Source: Dawidia soli (GTDB lineage: Bacteria > Bacteroidota > Bacteroidia > Cytophagales > Cyclobacteriaceae). From it: a stretch of DNA of 64,000 bases. Location: positions 41,590 to 105,589 of the forward strand of contig NZ_JAHESC010000027.1 of the NCBI RefSeq assembly GCF_018598185.1, in the 5' to 3' direction. Both the position numbers and the translations under genes were made by a program. How positions within the stretch are numbered: the stretch's first letter is position 1; each line of letters begins with the position of its first letter. Below are positions 8,151 to 17,352 of the stretch, one piece after another. The notes below the pieces were generated by a model. That model made no database searches, was not told where the DNA came from, and saw only the letters and a list, made by a program, of their open reading frames with translations.

Positions 8151-10568
8151 CTACTCACTCTTCAACGTAGTGGCCGGGTTGATTCTTGCCATTGTCAGCG
8201 TGAGGTAGCCTAATGTAACCCACGATAGTAAAATCAAAAATATTCCAGCGCCAATGAAAATGATTGGATTCAACGTAACGCGATAAGCAAAATTCTGAAG
8301 CCAGTGTTGCATGATCCAGATTACAACCGGTGTAGCGATGATTACGGCAACCAAAATCAGAATAGTAAAATCCTTAAGCAACAAAACCACAAGATTGCCG
8401 AACTCAGCACCGAGAACTTTTCTTACACTGATTTCCTTGGTCTTGTTGCGGAATGTGAGTGCTGCGATTCCCAGCAGTCCAAAGCAGGCAATCAAAATGG
8501 CTACTCCTGAGAATGCAATGATAACGCGATTGATATTTTGCTCATTGCGATATTGTTGGTTAAGATTATCAGCCAGGAAAAAGAACTCGAACGTAAACCT
8601 GTTGTCGAATTTTTTCCAGGTTCCTTCTATTTCCTTAATCGTTTTGTTGAAATCATGGGTGTTGAGTTTTAGAACGATGTAATTGAAACCATTATTTCCC
8701 AATTTGATCAACAATGGTTTTACTGTGTGATGCAGGGATTGAAAATTAAAATCTTTCACAACGCCGATCACAGTCGCCTTCAGGGCATCGCCATCTCGTT
8801 CCCAGATAATTTGCTTTCCCACGGGATGATCGAGCTGAAGATTGCGCGCAGTAGTTTCGTTAATCAGAAATGCATTGTCTGCATCCGCAGGATTCTCCCT
8901 TAGGAAATCACGTCCTTCCACCAGCGAAATGTTTAATACTTTAAGAAAATCGTGATCAACAATGAGCTCCGAAGCATCAATATCATTTTCAGGATGAGCC
9001 GATTCAAAAATTTCATTTTGATTGAATGATCGCCCCGGAATGTTAGATGCTGCTGAAACTTCTTTCACACCGGCAAGTTGCCGGAATTCTGTCTCTACGT
9101 CTGCGAAGCGATCTCCCAAGGCATCCTGATTTTTTACGGGTATTACGATCACTTCTTCTTTGCTAAAACCAACAGATCTGTTTTGAACTGTCTGAAGCTG
9201 ATTGAAGATTATGACTGCAGCACAAATCAGTACCATCGATGCACTGAACTGAAAAACAGTAAAGGCCTTGCGTATCGAAGTTCCCTTTGGACTTTGCAGA
9301 AATTTACCTTTCAGCACTGCGGTTGGTTTTACTGACGATAAGTAGAGTGACGGATAAATACCGGACACAAGTCCAACGACAATTCCGATCGCTGCCAAAA
9401 TCGTGATCAATGAGATCATCGAAAACTGAACTGCACTTTCCGTCATAAAGTTGAACACTGGAACCAGTGTCTGAATCATAGCAAGGGACACCAGCATCGC
9501 TGCCAAAGCCACCAGCACAGATTCACCAGTGAACTGAATGATGAGTTGCCTTTTTAAAGCGCCAAGTGATTTGCGAATACCAATCTCCTTTGCGCGCTCT
9601 GCTGACTGTGCGGTCGTAAGATTAATGAAGTTGATGCACGCGACGACAAGAATCAGAATTGCAGCAGCAATCATCATGTAAACATAATCTATGTTGCCAT
9701 TGCCCTCCAGTTCCCAGCGAACATTTGATTTGAGGTGTATATCTGTAATAGGTTGAAGTTTCAGTCCATAACGATTGTCCTCAAAGTATTTCAGATCTTC
9801 AGCTGACCAATCCACATAATTTTTGAGCCAGGGCATTAATTGACTTTCAAGTTTTTTTGCATCTGTTCCAGGTTTCAGTCTTACATAATTATAGTGTCCG
9901 AAATCTGCCCAGGTGTAGTACTGACTTTGCGGATCTTCGAGTGCTTTTTCAAGAACATAGGAAACGAGGAAGTCGAAATGAAAATGCGAAAGCTCCGGAA
10001 CATCTTTGAATACCGCTACGACTTCGGTAAGCGTTTTGTCGTCATTGACCGAGAGAAATTTTCCGATAGGATTTTCATCACCGAAGTATTTGTGTGCGGC
10101 TTTTTCTGAGATCAGCAAGCCACCCATTTTTTTCAGCGCCTTGTCGGGATCACCTTTTACGATCGGAAATGAAAAAACTTTGAAGAATGTGGTGTCAACT
10201 GCCAGCACACCGGTTTCATCGTATTGAATGTTTTTCTGCGGGTTGCGGATGGAGAACGTTTCGCGTGTAAGGCCAGGGCCCCAGAGGGGAGAAAGACTTA
10301 CAGCATTTTCTACTTCAGGAAAGTCGTGCACCATCGCCTGTGCGAGCGGATGAGGAGTTCGTGTTTGTGGATTATCGTTTTCCCACATAACGCGATAGAT
10401 ATTTTCTGAACCTTCATGAAATTTATCGTACGCAAGTTCTCTGCTAAGATATTGATTGATGAGGAACACGCATGTGATACCCAAGGCAAGCCCCAGAATG
10501 TTGATGAGGCTGTAATATTTGTTCTTGAGCAGATTACGAAGCGAGATCTTTAAATAATTGACGATCAT
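8151..10568 (-). CDS. FtsX/MacB-type ABC transporter permease, 805 aa
   Basis: Inner-membrane permease of the kind found in large paralogous families in Bacteroidota. It probably works with a separate ATPase to export a substrate or act mechanically on the envelope. The start MIVNYLKISLRNLLKNKYYS leads into the first transmembrane helix. A MacB-type periplasmic domain follows, then three helices around residues 285-430 containing AERAKEIGIRKSLGA. A second half repeats the layout: helix near 440, periplasmic domain, and the C-terminal FtsX block with NKTKEISVRKVLGAE. No ATPase or adaptor is adjacent. The region is AT-richer than average for this window, consistent with later acquisition. The substrate is unknown. 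Confidence 0.9.
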   Translation of the reverse strand: MIVNYLKISLRNLLKNKYYSLINILGLALGITCVFLINQYLSRELAYDKFHEGSENIYRVMWENDNPQTRTPHPLAQAMVHDFPEVENAVSLSPLWGPGLTRETFSIRNPQKNIQYDETGVLAVDTTFFKVFSFPIVKGDPDKALKKMGGLLISEKAAHKYFGDENPIGKFLSVNDDKTLTEVVAVFKDVPELSHFHFDFLVSYVLEKALEDPQSQYYTWADFGHYNYVRLKPGTDAKKLESQLMPWLKNYVDWSAEDLKYFEDNRYGLKLQPITDIHLKSNVRWELEGNGNIDYVYMMIAAAILILVVACINFINLTTAQSAERAKEIGIRKSLGALKRQLIIQFTGESVLVALAAMLVSLAMIQTLVPVFNFMTESAVQFSMISLITILAAIGIVVGLVSGIYPSLYLSSVKPTAVLKGKFLQSPKGTSIRKAFTVFQFSASMVLICAAVIIFNQLQTVQNRSVGFSKEEVIVIPVKNQDALGDRFADVETEFRQLAGVKEVSAASNIPGRSFNQNEIFESAHPENDIDASELIVDHDFLKVLNISLVEGRDFLRENPADADNAFLINETTARNLQLDHPVGKQIIWERDGDALKATVIGVVKDFNFQSLHHTVKPLLIKLGNNGFNYIVLKLNTHDFNKTIKEIEGTWKKFDNRFTFEFFFLADNLNQQYRNEQNINRVIIAFSGVAILIACFGLLGIAALTFRNKTKEISVRKVLGAEFGNLVVLLLKDFTILILVAVIIATPVVIWIMQHWLQNFAYRVTLNPIIFIGAGIFLILLSWVTLGYLTLTMARINPATTLKSE

Positions 10569-10890
10569 AAGTCAGGTTAAGGGTTCCGATGCCTTTGCCA
10601 TTTTCGGGCCAATGTATAAAACTTGCAATTACCGAGGTTTAGTAAGGTATTTTGAAAGATTTACCGTTCGGTTGTGAGGTTTGGTGATCGGTGGCGGACA
10701 TGGTCTTTTGCTGGCTTCTTTCTCTACGAGCTTACACTTTGGTACAGTTTGCACGCTATCTCCATACATTTTTTTAGCCATCTGATTTTCTTCATCAGTA
10801 TGTATTTAGTGACGTTGAGGCAATGTTCCGGAGACATGACTCACGCGTTTATGGTGTTATTGCGATTTCGTTGGGGAATGTTTAGGGAAA
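10569..10890. other. Intergenic region between mnmE 3' end and permease start
   Basis: AT-rich stretch of 322 bp. It holds the upstream region of the permease (minus strand) on its left and abuts the mnmE stop codon on its right, with GGGAAA-TCA-TTTCCC forming a small palindrome across the mnmE stop (10885-10899). I see no gene, RNA or clear terminator. Confidence 0.45.
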
Positions 10891-10908
10891 TCATTTCCCG
10901 ATACAAAA
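10891..10908 (-). other. attB-like site at the mnmE 3' end
   Basis: The last 18 nt of mnmE on the minus strand, TTTTGTATCGGGAAATGA, encode FCIGK and the stop. This is the position that SGI1-type integrative elements use as attachment site (TTCTGTATTGGTAAGTAA in enterobacterial trmE). An inverted copy with one difference lies at 12387-12404. Whether this one has been used is inference. Confidence 0.4.
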
Positions 10909-12252
10909 CTTAGAAAAGATATTATCCAGCAGATCTTCTGTTGTAATAGAACCCGTGATCTCCCCGAGGTAATGTAACGCCTGTCGTATATCCATGGCCA
11001 GGAAATCGCCGGTTATACCGTTGTCCATGCTGTCCAGCACGCGGGTCAGCGCATCATTTGTCTGCAGCAGGTTCTGATAGTGTCGCAGGTTCGTGACCAA
11101 TACGTCGCCGGTGGTAACAGTCCGGATCTTGAACAGGTCGAGCAGGCGATCTTTCAGTCCCTGGATATTTGTTTTGCCCGCGGCGGATATGAACGTGAAG
11201 TCGTGGGAGCGAAGCGTCTCTACCAATGTCGGATCGGCCTTATCGATCTTATTGCCTACTTTCAGATAGGGGATGCCCAGCTCCTTGAGTGTACCCTCTT
11301 CTTCTTCAATTTGAGCCGATGTAGTGGACGAGAGGTCGATCAGGTATAAAATGACGGATGCTTTCTTCATGCGCTCGCGCGTGCGCTCTACACCCATAGC
11401 CTCGATGACGTCCTGTGTTTCGCGCAGGCCGGCGGTGTCAATAAAACGGAAGTTGATGCCGCCGAGGATCATCTCATCTTCGATAACATCACGGGTGGTG
11501 CCGGGTATGTCCGAGACGATCGCTTTCTCTTCGTTCAGCAGTGCGTTTAACAAGGTTGACTTACCGGCGTTGGGCTTACCGGCGATCACTGTGGGCACGC
11601 CGTTCTTAATCACGTTGCCGTGGTCGAACGATTGGATCAGGGCGCGCAAGTAGGATTGAATGCGCTCGATAAGGTGGCGGAGGTCGTCGCGTTTGGCGAA
11701 CTCGACATCTTCTTCGCCGAAATCGAGCTCGAGCTCGATGAGGGAGGCAAAGTGGATCAGCTCTTCGCGCAGGTGGGCGATCTCTTTGGAGAAGCCGCCG
11801 CGCATTTGGTTGAGGGCCGCCTGGCGGGCGTTATCGGTTTCGGCGTGGATGAGGTCGGCCACGGCTTCGGCTTGCGCCAGATCAAAGCGGCCGTTGAGGA
11901 AGGCGCGTTTGGTGTATTCACCCGGTTCGGCCAGGCGGGCGCCTTGTTTGAGCAATACCTTGATGATCTCTTTGGCGATGACAGGGGAGCCGTGGCAGGA
12001 AATCTCCACGCTGGGTTCTTTTGTAAACGAGCGATTGCCTTTGAAGATGGCGACAAGCACTTCGTCGATCATGCGGTCTCCGTCAACGATAGTGCCGAAG
12101 TGGATGGTGTGCGAAGGCTGCTCCCGCAGGTCCTTGCCGCGGAATGTGCGCTGGACCAGGTCAATGGCATCCGGGCCGGAGAGGCGGATAACGGCAATAG
12201 CGGAAATACCTTGCGCCGTAGCCAGCGCGACAATCGTATCGGAGTGCTGCAT
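10891..12252 (-). CDS. mnmE: tRNA uridine-5-carboxymethylaminomethyl modification GTPase MnmE
   Basis: With MnmG, MnmE makes the cmnm5U34 modification at the wobble position of certain tRNAs. The 453-aa protein has the N-terminal folate-binding domain (DTIVALATAQG..AVIRLSGPDA), helical domain, G domain with GKPNAGKST, DIPGTTRD, DTAGLRE and NKID, and the C-terminal catalytic CIGK. The start at 12252 (MQHSDTIVAL) matches the family; the open frame extends 21 codons further with unrelated sequence. A TACCTTTG promoter element ends 7 nt before this ATG, so the mRNA may be leaderless. Base composition is like the window average, unlike the AT-rich stretches on both sides. A decayed copy of its 3' end lies just upstream in opposite orientation. 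Confidence 0.97.
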   Translation of the reverse strand: MQHSDTIVALATAQGISAIAVIRLSGPDAIDLVQRTFRGKDLREQPSHTIHFGTIVDGDRMIDEVLVAIFKGNRSFTKEPSVEISCHGSPVIAKEIIKVLLKQGARLAEPGEYTKRAFLNGRFDLAQAEAVADLIHAETDNARQAALNQMRGGFSKEIAHLREELIHFASLIELELDFGEEDVEFAKRDDLRHLIERIQSYLRALIQSFDHGNVIKNGVPTVIAGKPNAGKSTLLNALLNEEKAIVSDIPGTTRDVIEDEMILGGINFRFIDTAGLRETQDVIEAMGVERTRERMKKASVILYLIDLSSTTSAQIEEEEGTLKELGIPYLKVGNKIDKADPTLVETLRSHDFTFISAAGKTNIQGLKDRLLDLFKIRTVTTGDVLVTNLRHYQNLLQTNDALTRVLDSMDNGITGDFLAMDIRQALHYLGEITGSITTEDLLDNIFSKFCIGK

Positions 12253-12258
12253 GGACGC

Positions 12259-12266
12259 AAAGGTAC
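12259..12266 (-). promoter_or_regulatory. -7 promoter element of mnmE
   Basis: TACCTTTG on the minus strand matches the Bacteroidota -7 consensus TAnnTTTG exactly. Initiation about 7 nt downstream would fall on the A of the mnmE ATG at 12252. No good -33 TTTG is visible, so confidence is moderate. Confidence 0.42.
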
Positions 12267-12298
12267 ATCGAAAGCCGGATTTTATAATACACGGCCGG

Positions 12299-12404
12299 GG
12301 CACCTTGTTGGCCATGGATATCGGGCAGGATCTCTATTATCTTGGGGGGATCACAGGATCAACTACTACGGAATATTTTTTCGAAGTTTTGTATCGGGAA
12401 GTGA
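12299..12404 (+). pseudogene. Decayed inverted copy of the mnmE 3' end
   Basis: Read on the plus strand this encodes GTLLAMDIGQDLYYLGGITG, closely matching GDFLAMDIRQALHYLGEITG near the C-terminus of intact mnmE. After a deletion of about 14 nt, which changes frame, it continues as FSKFCIGK-stop, exactly the mnmE ending. The final 18 nt, TTTTGTATCGGGAAGTGA, differ from the intact gene by one base. There is no upstream mnmE coding sequence in this orientation, since the intact gene starts only 47 bp away on the other strand. It could be the displaced end left by an integrative element or the scar of an inversion. The homology is seen directly; the mechanism is inference. Confidence 0.85.
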
Positions 12405-12591
12405 ATTCAATTTTTCTTACTGAAAGTCAATGACTTATATCGGTTGACTTGCTTTTTTCACAATTTTTAGACCACTGCGATTTGAAATAGCCATGCTTGT
12501 AGAGCAATTGGGCTTTATACAACATCTTGACGTTGGACGACTTTCGGACACAACTTCTCTTCCTTCTCTTCCTTCTATTCTATATCTTACC

Positions 12592-13776
12592 ATGATGGAC
12601 AAAGTAAAGGTAAAACCCTCAAGCATGAGGAAGACTTGGTTATCTATTTTGGCAGTTGCACTAGTCACTATAGCTGTAAGTAGCTATTTCCTGTTGCAAA
12701 GGCAAGCTATTTCGCCTAATAGACCGCAAGAGCCGAAGGGCCCATTTCCATATAAGATAGAGGATGTTTCATTCAGAAACAGCACAGCGAACATTACGCT
12801 TTCTGGAACACTTACAGTTCCATCTAGCGTGAATCGTAAAAAACCGGCGGTGATCTTAATCTCAGGCTCCGGACCTCAAAATAGAGATGGTGAGTGGTTT
12901 GGTCATAAACCATTCCTAGTAATTGCAGATCATCTCACAAGGCAAGGAATTGCAGTATTGAGATTTGACGATCGGGGTTTCGGGAAATCAACAGGAGATT
13001 TTCATTTAGGAACATCTTTAGATTTTTCAACGGACGTGGAAAGCGCAGTGCAGTTCCTAAAAGCCAGACAGGAGCTTGATAGTTGCAAGATTGGCTTGAT
13101 CGGCCATAGCGATGGTGCTATGGTTGCGTCCATGGTGGCTGCAAGATCAAGCGATGTGAGTTTTATGGTGATGCTTGCAGGGCCTGGAATATCGGGAAGT
13201 GAATTGATGGTCAAGAGACAGGTTGCCTGGGAACGAATGGCAGGAAAATCTGAAAGTGAAATTCAACGCTCCAAGGAATATATAGAAACACTAATCAGCA
13301 TAATCGTTACTGCTGAGAATGAGAACGATCTTCATAGTAGACTAACAAAGTTTGGCAACGAAAATAAGGAGCAAATTCCTGCCGATCAGATACCGCCAAA
13401 TATGACGAAAGACGAATTCATTTCTCGTCAGGTCGCCATGTTAACGAGTCCTTGGTTCAAGTATTTCTTCACCTACGATCCAAGACCTACCTTGGAAAAA
13501 GTAAAATGCCCGGTACTTGTACTTAATGGTGATAAAGACGTTCAGGCAATCGCAGCAGATAATTTACCTGCAATCAAAAGCGCACTAATTACCGGGGGAA
13601 ATGAAGATTTCAGCATAAAAGAATTGCAGGGACTAAATCATATGTTTCAGGAATGTACTACGGGGATGATTGTCGAGTACCCGAAAATTGAACAGACATT
13701 TTCGCCACTAGCTTTGAATGAGATATCTCACTGGATAATTCAGAAAGTGAACGATGATATACGAACAAAAGACTAA
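12592..13776 (+). CDS. Membrane-anchored or exported alpha/beta hydrolase
   Basis: Serine hydrolase or peptidase-like enzyme of unknown substrate. Start 12592 (MMDKVKVKPS) precedes an uncleaved signal or anchor at about residues 14-35; the frame is open upstream to 12493 but without a better signal. The fold shows the oxyanion region VILISGSGPQNRDG, strand AVLRFDDRGFGKSTG, nucleophile elbow GHSDG (Ser173), acid NGDKD and catalytic His in GLNHMFQ. The protein is about 394 aa. It begins 190 bp after the decayed mnmE end, is AT-richer than the window average and has no functional partner nearby, which fits cargo of a mobile island. Family assignment is firm, substrate unknown. Confidence 0.85.
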   Translation: MMDKVKVKPSSMRKTWLSILAVALVTIAVSSYFLLQRQAISPNRPQEPKGPFPYKIEDVSFRNSTANITLSGTLTVPSSVNRKKPAVILISGSGPQNRDGEWFGHKPFLVIADHLTRQGIAVLRFDDRGFGKSTGDFHLGTSLDFSTDVESAVQFLKARQELDSCKIGLIGHSDGAMVASMVAARSSDVSFMVMLAGPGISGSELMVKRQVAWERMAGKSESEIQRSKEYIETLISIIVTAENENDLHSRLTKFGNENKEQIPADQIPPNMTKDEFISRQVAMLTSPWFKYFFTYDPRPTLEKVKCPVLVLNGDKDVQAIAADNLPAIKSALITGGNEDFSIKELQGLNHMFQECTTGMIVEYPKIEQTFSPLALNEISHWIIQKVNDDIRTKD

Positions 13777-14189
13777 GTGAGTGTGATATCCGCTACTATT
13801 TTGTTACTCGAATCGTTAAACACACTGACTATCAGTAATGGGCGCATTTTGCATTGGCAGATAGGAACTTGCATCCACCTTTCCTATTTTGGCTATTGCG
13901 TTTTATCGTCAGTAATTTCGTTTTTTCAATACGATGCTTTATTCTTTTCAATAGTTTTGTAAAAAAATCAGAAAAATGCAACCGGCCAGAATTCCTTTAA
14001 CCATGATTCGAACAAAACGCCCCTTTGGAAAACATTGAGTGCTCTTAATTTGGCAACCGGAGAGAGAGTACGCGTGGCAAATACCATTGGATAATGACAC
14101 GTTAAGGCAACCGACAGGTGTGGCACGACCGAAAACCCGTCGGGGTATATCGTGGGCCTAACAAAAAAGCCATTGACAACACCCTACGA
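13777..14189. other. AT-rich region with gene debris, no intact gene
   Basis: Short frames occur here but none resembles a known protein. TAGTTTTG at 13952-13959 matches the -7 consensus and is followed by short interrupted frames from an ATG at 13976. I interpret the stretch as degraded sequence between the hydrolase and the metal-transport operon. No RNA gene, repeat or attachment site was recognised. Confidence 0.4.
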
Positions 14190-14310
14190 TCACTTAGCAT
14201 CTATCAATTTCAACAGATCATCCGGCATGTGCGATGGCATAGTGATTCCTGAAATAATCCCAGGCCAGTGCAGATACCGTGGCAGGGAACGGTATGCCCT
14301 TGAATTTCAT
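14190..14310 (-). pseudogene. Possible frameshifted small gene remnant
   Basis: From ATG 14310 the minus strand encodes 30 codons (MKFKGIPFPATVSALAWDYF...) up to a stop at 14218. An overlapping frame from 14232 then continues as MPDDLLKLIDAK and stops at 14190. Joined by one frameshift this gives a plausible small protein, but I do not recognise it. It may equally be chance. Confidence 0.22.
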
Positions 14311-14342
14311 ATGGAGACATGATCTATGCGCTAGAAGGATTC

Positions 14343-15242
14343 CTATGTTGTTGGACCAGGCGCCGGTACTTCGTTGCTTGTCATACGCAACTTCTTAAAC
14401 AGCACTCCATGCGTCGGTGAAAATAACATCGCCAGCGCAAACAGCAGCCCCGTCATACCAGCAATAGCCCCCGCAATCGAGCCGTCCAGCCACACGGCGA
14501 CATAGTAGCCGCTGAAGGATACCAGCACGCCTGCAATACACGCCAGGACCAGCATCACCAGGAAGTTGTCCGTCAGAAGATACGCCGTGGCAGCCGGGCC
14601 GATGAGCAGCGCTACCACCAGGATGGCACCGACCGATTCGAAAGAGGCTACCGTAGTGGCCGATACCGCGCCCATGAGCAGGTAGTGCCAGAACGTAGCG
14701 GAGATGCCGAGGGCGCTGGCGAAGGCCGGATCGAACGTCGTGAGCAAAAGCTCCTTATAGCCGAAGGCGATGAAGAGTACGATCAGGGTAAAGATGGCGC
14801 CCATGATATATAGAGCCCGCGGGCCAAAGATGAGACCGGTGGGAGAGAGGAGCATATCCAGGGGTACATAAGCGATTTCGCCGTAGAGCACACAGTCCTG
14901 GTCGAGGTCGACCTTGCCGGCAAAGAGGGAGATGAGCACTACGCCGATGGCGAACAGCCAGGTGAAGGTGACGCCGATGGAGGCGTCGGTCTGAAGCCGG
15001 GCTTTCTTGTGGAGGAATTCGATCAGAAAAGTGGTAAGCATGCCGATGAGGCCGGCGCCGAGCAGCATGGTCAGGGAGTCGCGTGAGCCGGATAGTAAAA
15101 AGGCAATGACGATGCCGGGCAGGACGGCGTGCGAGATGGCATCGCCGACCATGGCCATTTTACGCAGGATCAGGAAGCAGCCCAGCAGGCCGCAGCTACA
15201 GGCTACGAGCGAGGCGGTCAGGATGATATATAAGTCGTTCAT
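14343..15242 (-). CDS. Metal ABC transporter permease (ZnuB/MntB-type), second permease
   Basis: Integral membrane subunit of a Mn2+/Zn2+/Fe2+ uptake transporter of the ABC-3 family. The 299-aa protein has about eight hydrophobic helices and the family signature around SHAVLPGIVIAFLLSG near residue 38 and FESVGAILVVALLIGPAATA near residue 204. It is the last gene of a five-gene minus-strand operon and overlaps the preceding permease gene by 4 bp. Two non-identical permeases next to one ATPase suggest a heterodimeric channel, as in Mnt/Sit systems with two permeases. Metal specificity is inferred from the MntR-type regulator at the head of the operon. Confidence 0.93.
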   Translation of the reverse strand: MNDLYIILTASLVACSCGLLGCFLILRKMAMVGDAISHAVLPGIVIAFLLSGSRDSLTMLLGAGLIGMLTTFLIEFLHKKARLQTDASIGVTFTWLFAIGVVLISLFAGKVDLDQDCVLYGEIAYVPLDMLLSPTGLIFGPRALYIMGAIFTLIVLFIAFGYKELLLTTFDPAFASALGISATFWHYLLMGAVSATTVASFESVGAILVVALLIGPAATAYLLTDNFLVMLVLACIAGVLVSFSGYYVAVWLDGSIAGAIAGMTGLLFALAMLFSPTHGVLFKKLRMTSNEVPAPGPTT

Positions 15243-16533
15243 ACCGGTTTCTTATAAGGTATCTCGGCCTGGTGGGGATCTACCCGGGGATAGTTCAGCA
15301 GGCGTTCCAATTCGGTTTCAAGTTCGGGTGTGAGTAAGTGCTCGATGGTGTCGGCATCGTCGTGCACATGGTCGGGGGCGATGTTGACGTGTGTCGTCAG
15401 GTACAGCTCCCACAGACGGTGGATCTTCACCACCCGCTGGCCGCGGCTCATGCCTTCTTCCGTCAGCTGCCAGGCAGTGCCTGTGCGCTGTACGTAGCCC
15501 TGGCGTTGGAGCCGGTGAAGCACACTGGCGAGCAGGGCTGCGGGGTAGCGGCGCTTATGCAGAATGTCGGCTTCGGCGTGGGGCCGGAGGAAATTTTTAC
15601 TTTCTTCTCCCAGCTGGTAGAGCGTCTTGAGGACGTTCTCGTTGTTGATCGTGCGACGGATGCTACGCTGCCGCACCAGCCGGCTGATGACGCCCCGGCG
15701 CGGGGCCAGGAAGAAGGATATAAAGGCAATGGTCGAAATAACGATGACGATCCAGGGGCCGGTAGGCATGGCGGGGGCGATGTAGGAGATATAGGCTCCG
15801 GCCAGGCCACTGAAGGCGCCGAACACGCTGGCCAGGAAAACCATGACCCCGACCTTGTGCGTCCAGAAGCGCGCCGCGGCGGCGGGCGTGATGAGGATGG
15901 CCGCCATGAGCACTACGCCCACGGCCTGGATGCCGATCACGACGGCGAGTACAATGAGCGAGGTCAAGACCAACTCTATTCTGCGTACGGGAAGTCCGAT
16001 GGACTGCGCATACGCTTTGTCGAAGGCCAGTAAGGAGAACTCTTTAAAGAGCAGGAACACGCAAAGTAGCAATACCACCGCTACCGTGCCGAAGACCATG
16101 AGGTCTTCGCCCACCAGCGCGGCGGCTTTGCCGAACAGGAAATGGTCGAGCCCCGACTGGGCTGCATTGCCGCTCTTTTGTATCACCGTCAACATTACGA
16201 TGCCGACGCCAAAGAATACCGAGAGCACCAGGCCGATGGCCGTGTCTTCTTTAATGCGCGTGCGACGGGTGATGAATTCCACCGATACCAGCGAGAGCCA
16301 GCCCGTGATGAACGCGCCGACGATAAGGTAGGCGGGGTTCTTCGTGCCGGAGAGTATAAAGCCGAGGCAGATACCGGGCAGCACGGCGTGCGCGATGGCA
16401 TCGCCCACGAGCGACTTTTTATGCAGGAAGGTAAAGGTTCCCACGATCGCGGAGCTGGCCGTGAGCAGGATGGAACCGATCACCACAAAGCGGATGTTGG
16501 GATCGGCCAGCGAAAGGAAGTCGATCAATGAAT

Positions 16534-16537
<4 letters not shown>
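15239..16537 (-). CDS. Metal ABC transporter permease fused to a DtxR/MntR-like domain
   Basis: First permease of the metal transporter, about 290 residues of ABC-3 membrane domain (AIAHAVLPGICLGFILSG, then VGVVLMAAILITPAAAARFW), followed by a soluble C-terminal domain of about 140 residues. That domain looks like a DtxR/MntR regulator: a winged-helix part (ASVLHRLQRQGYVQRTGTAW..LTEEG) and a dimerisation part (KIHRLWELYL...HDDADTIEHLL...YPRVDPHQAEIP). The MntR metal ligands appear largely kept (His of HRLWE, and D-x-x-E-H). Start 16537 (MNSLIDFLSL) is chosen over a longer frame that would run 141 nt into the ATPase gene; with this start the overlap is 4 bp. The fused domain may sense intracellular metal and gate transport, which is inference. 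Confidence 0.92.
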
Positions 16538-17343
<806 letters not shown>

Positions 17344-17352
17344 GATGCGTAT

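Noticed and set aside
8020..8208. Plus-strand 62-codon frame
   Set aside because: Its second half is the antisense of the FtsX permease gene, and it has no homology, promoter or operon context.
11620..12423. Long plus-strand frames opposite mnmE (about 260 codons)
   Set aside because: They are antisense shadows of a highly conserved gene in GC-rich DNA. Only the last 106 bp, the mnmE-like end, carries real signal, and that is reported as a pseudogene.
14005..14020. GATTCGAAC resembling a tRNA T-arm
   Set aside because: No cloverleaf can be built around it on either strand.
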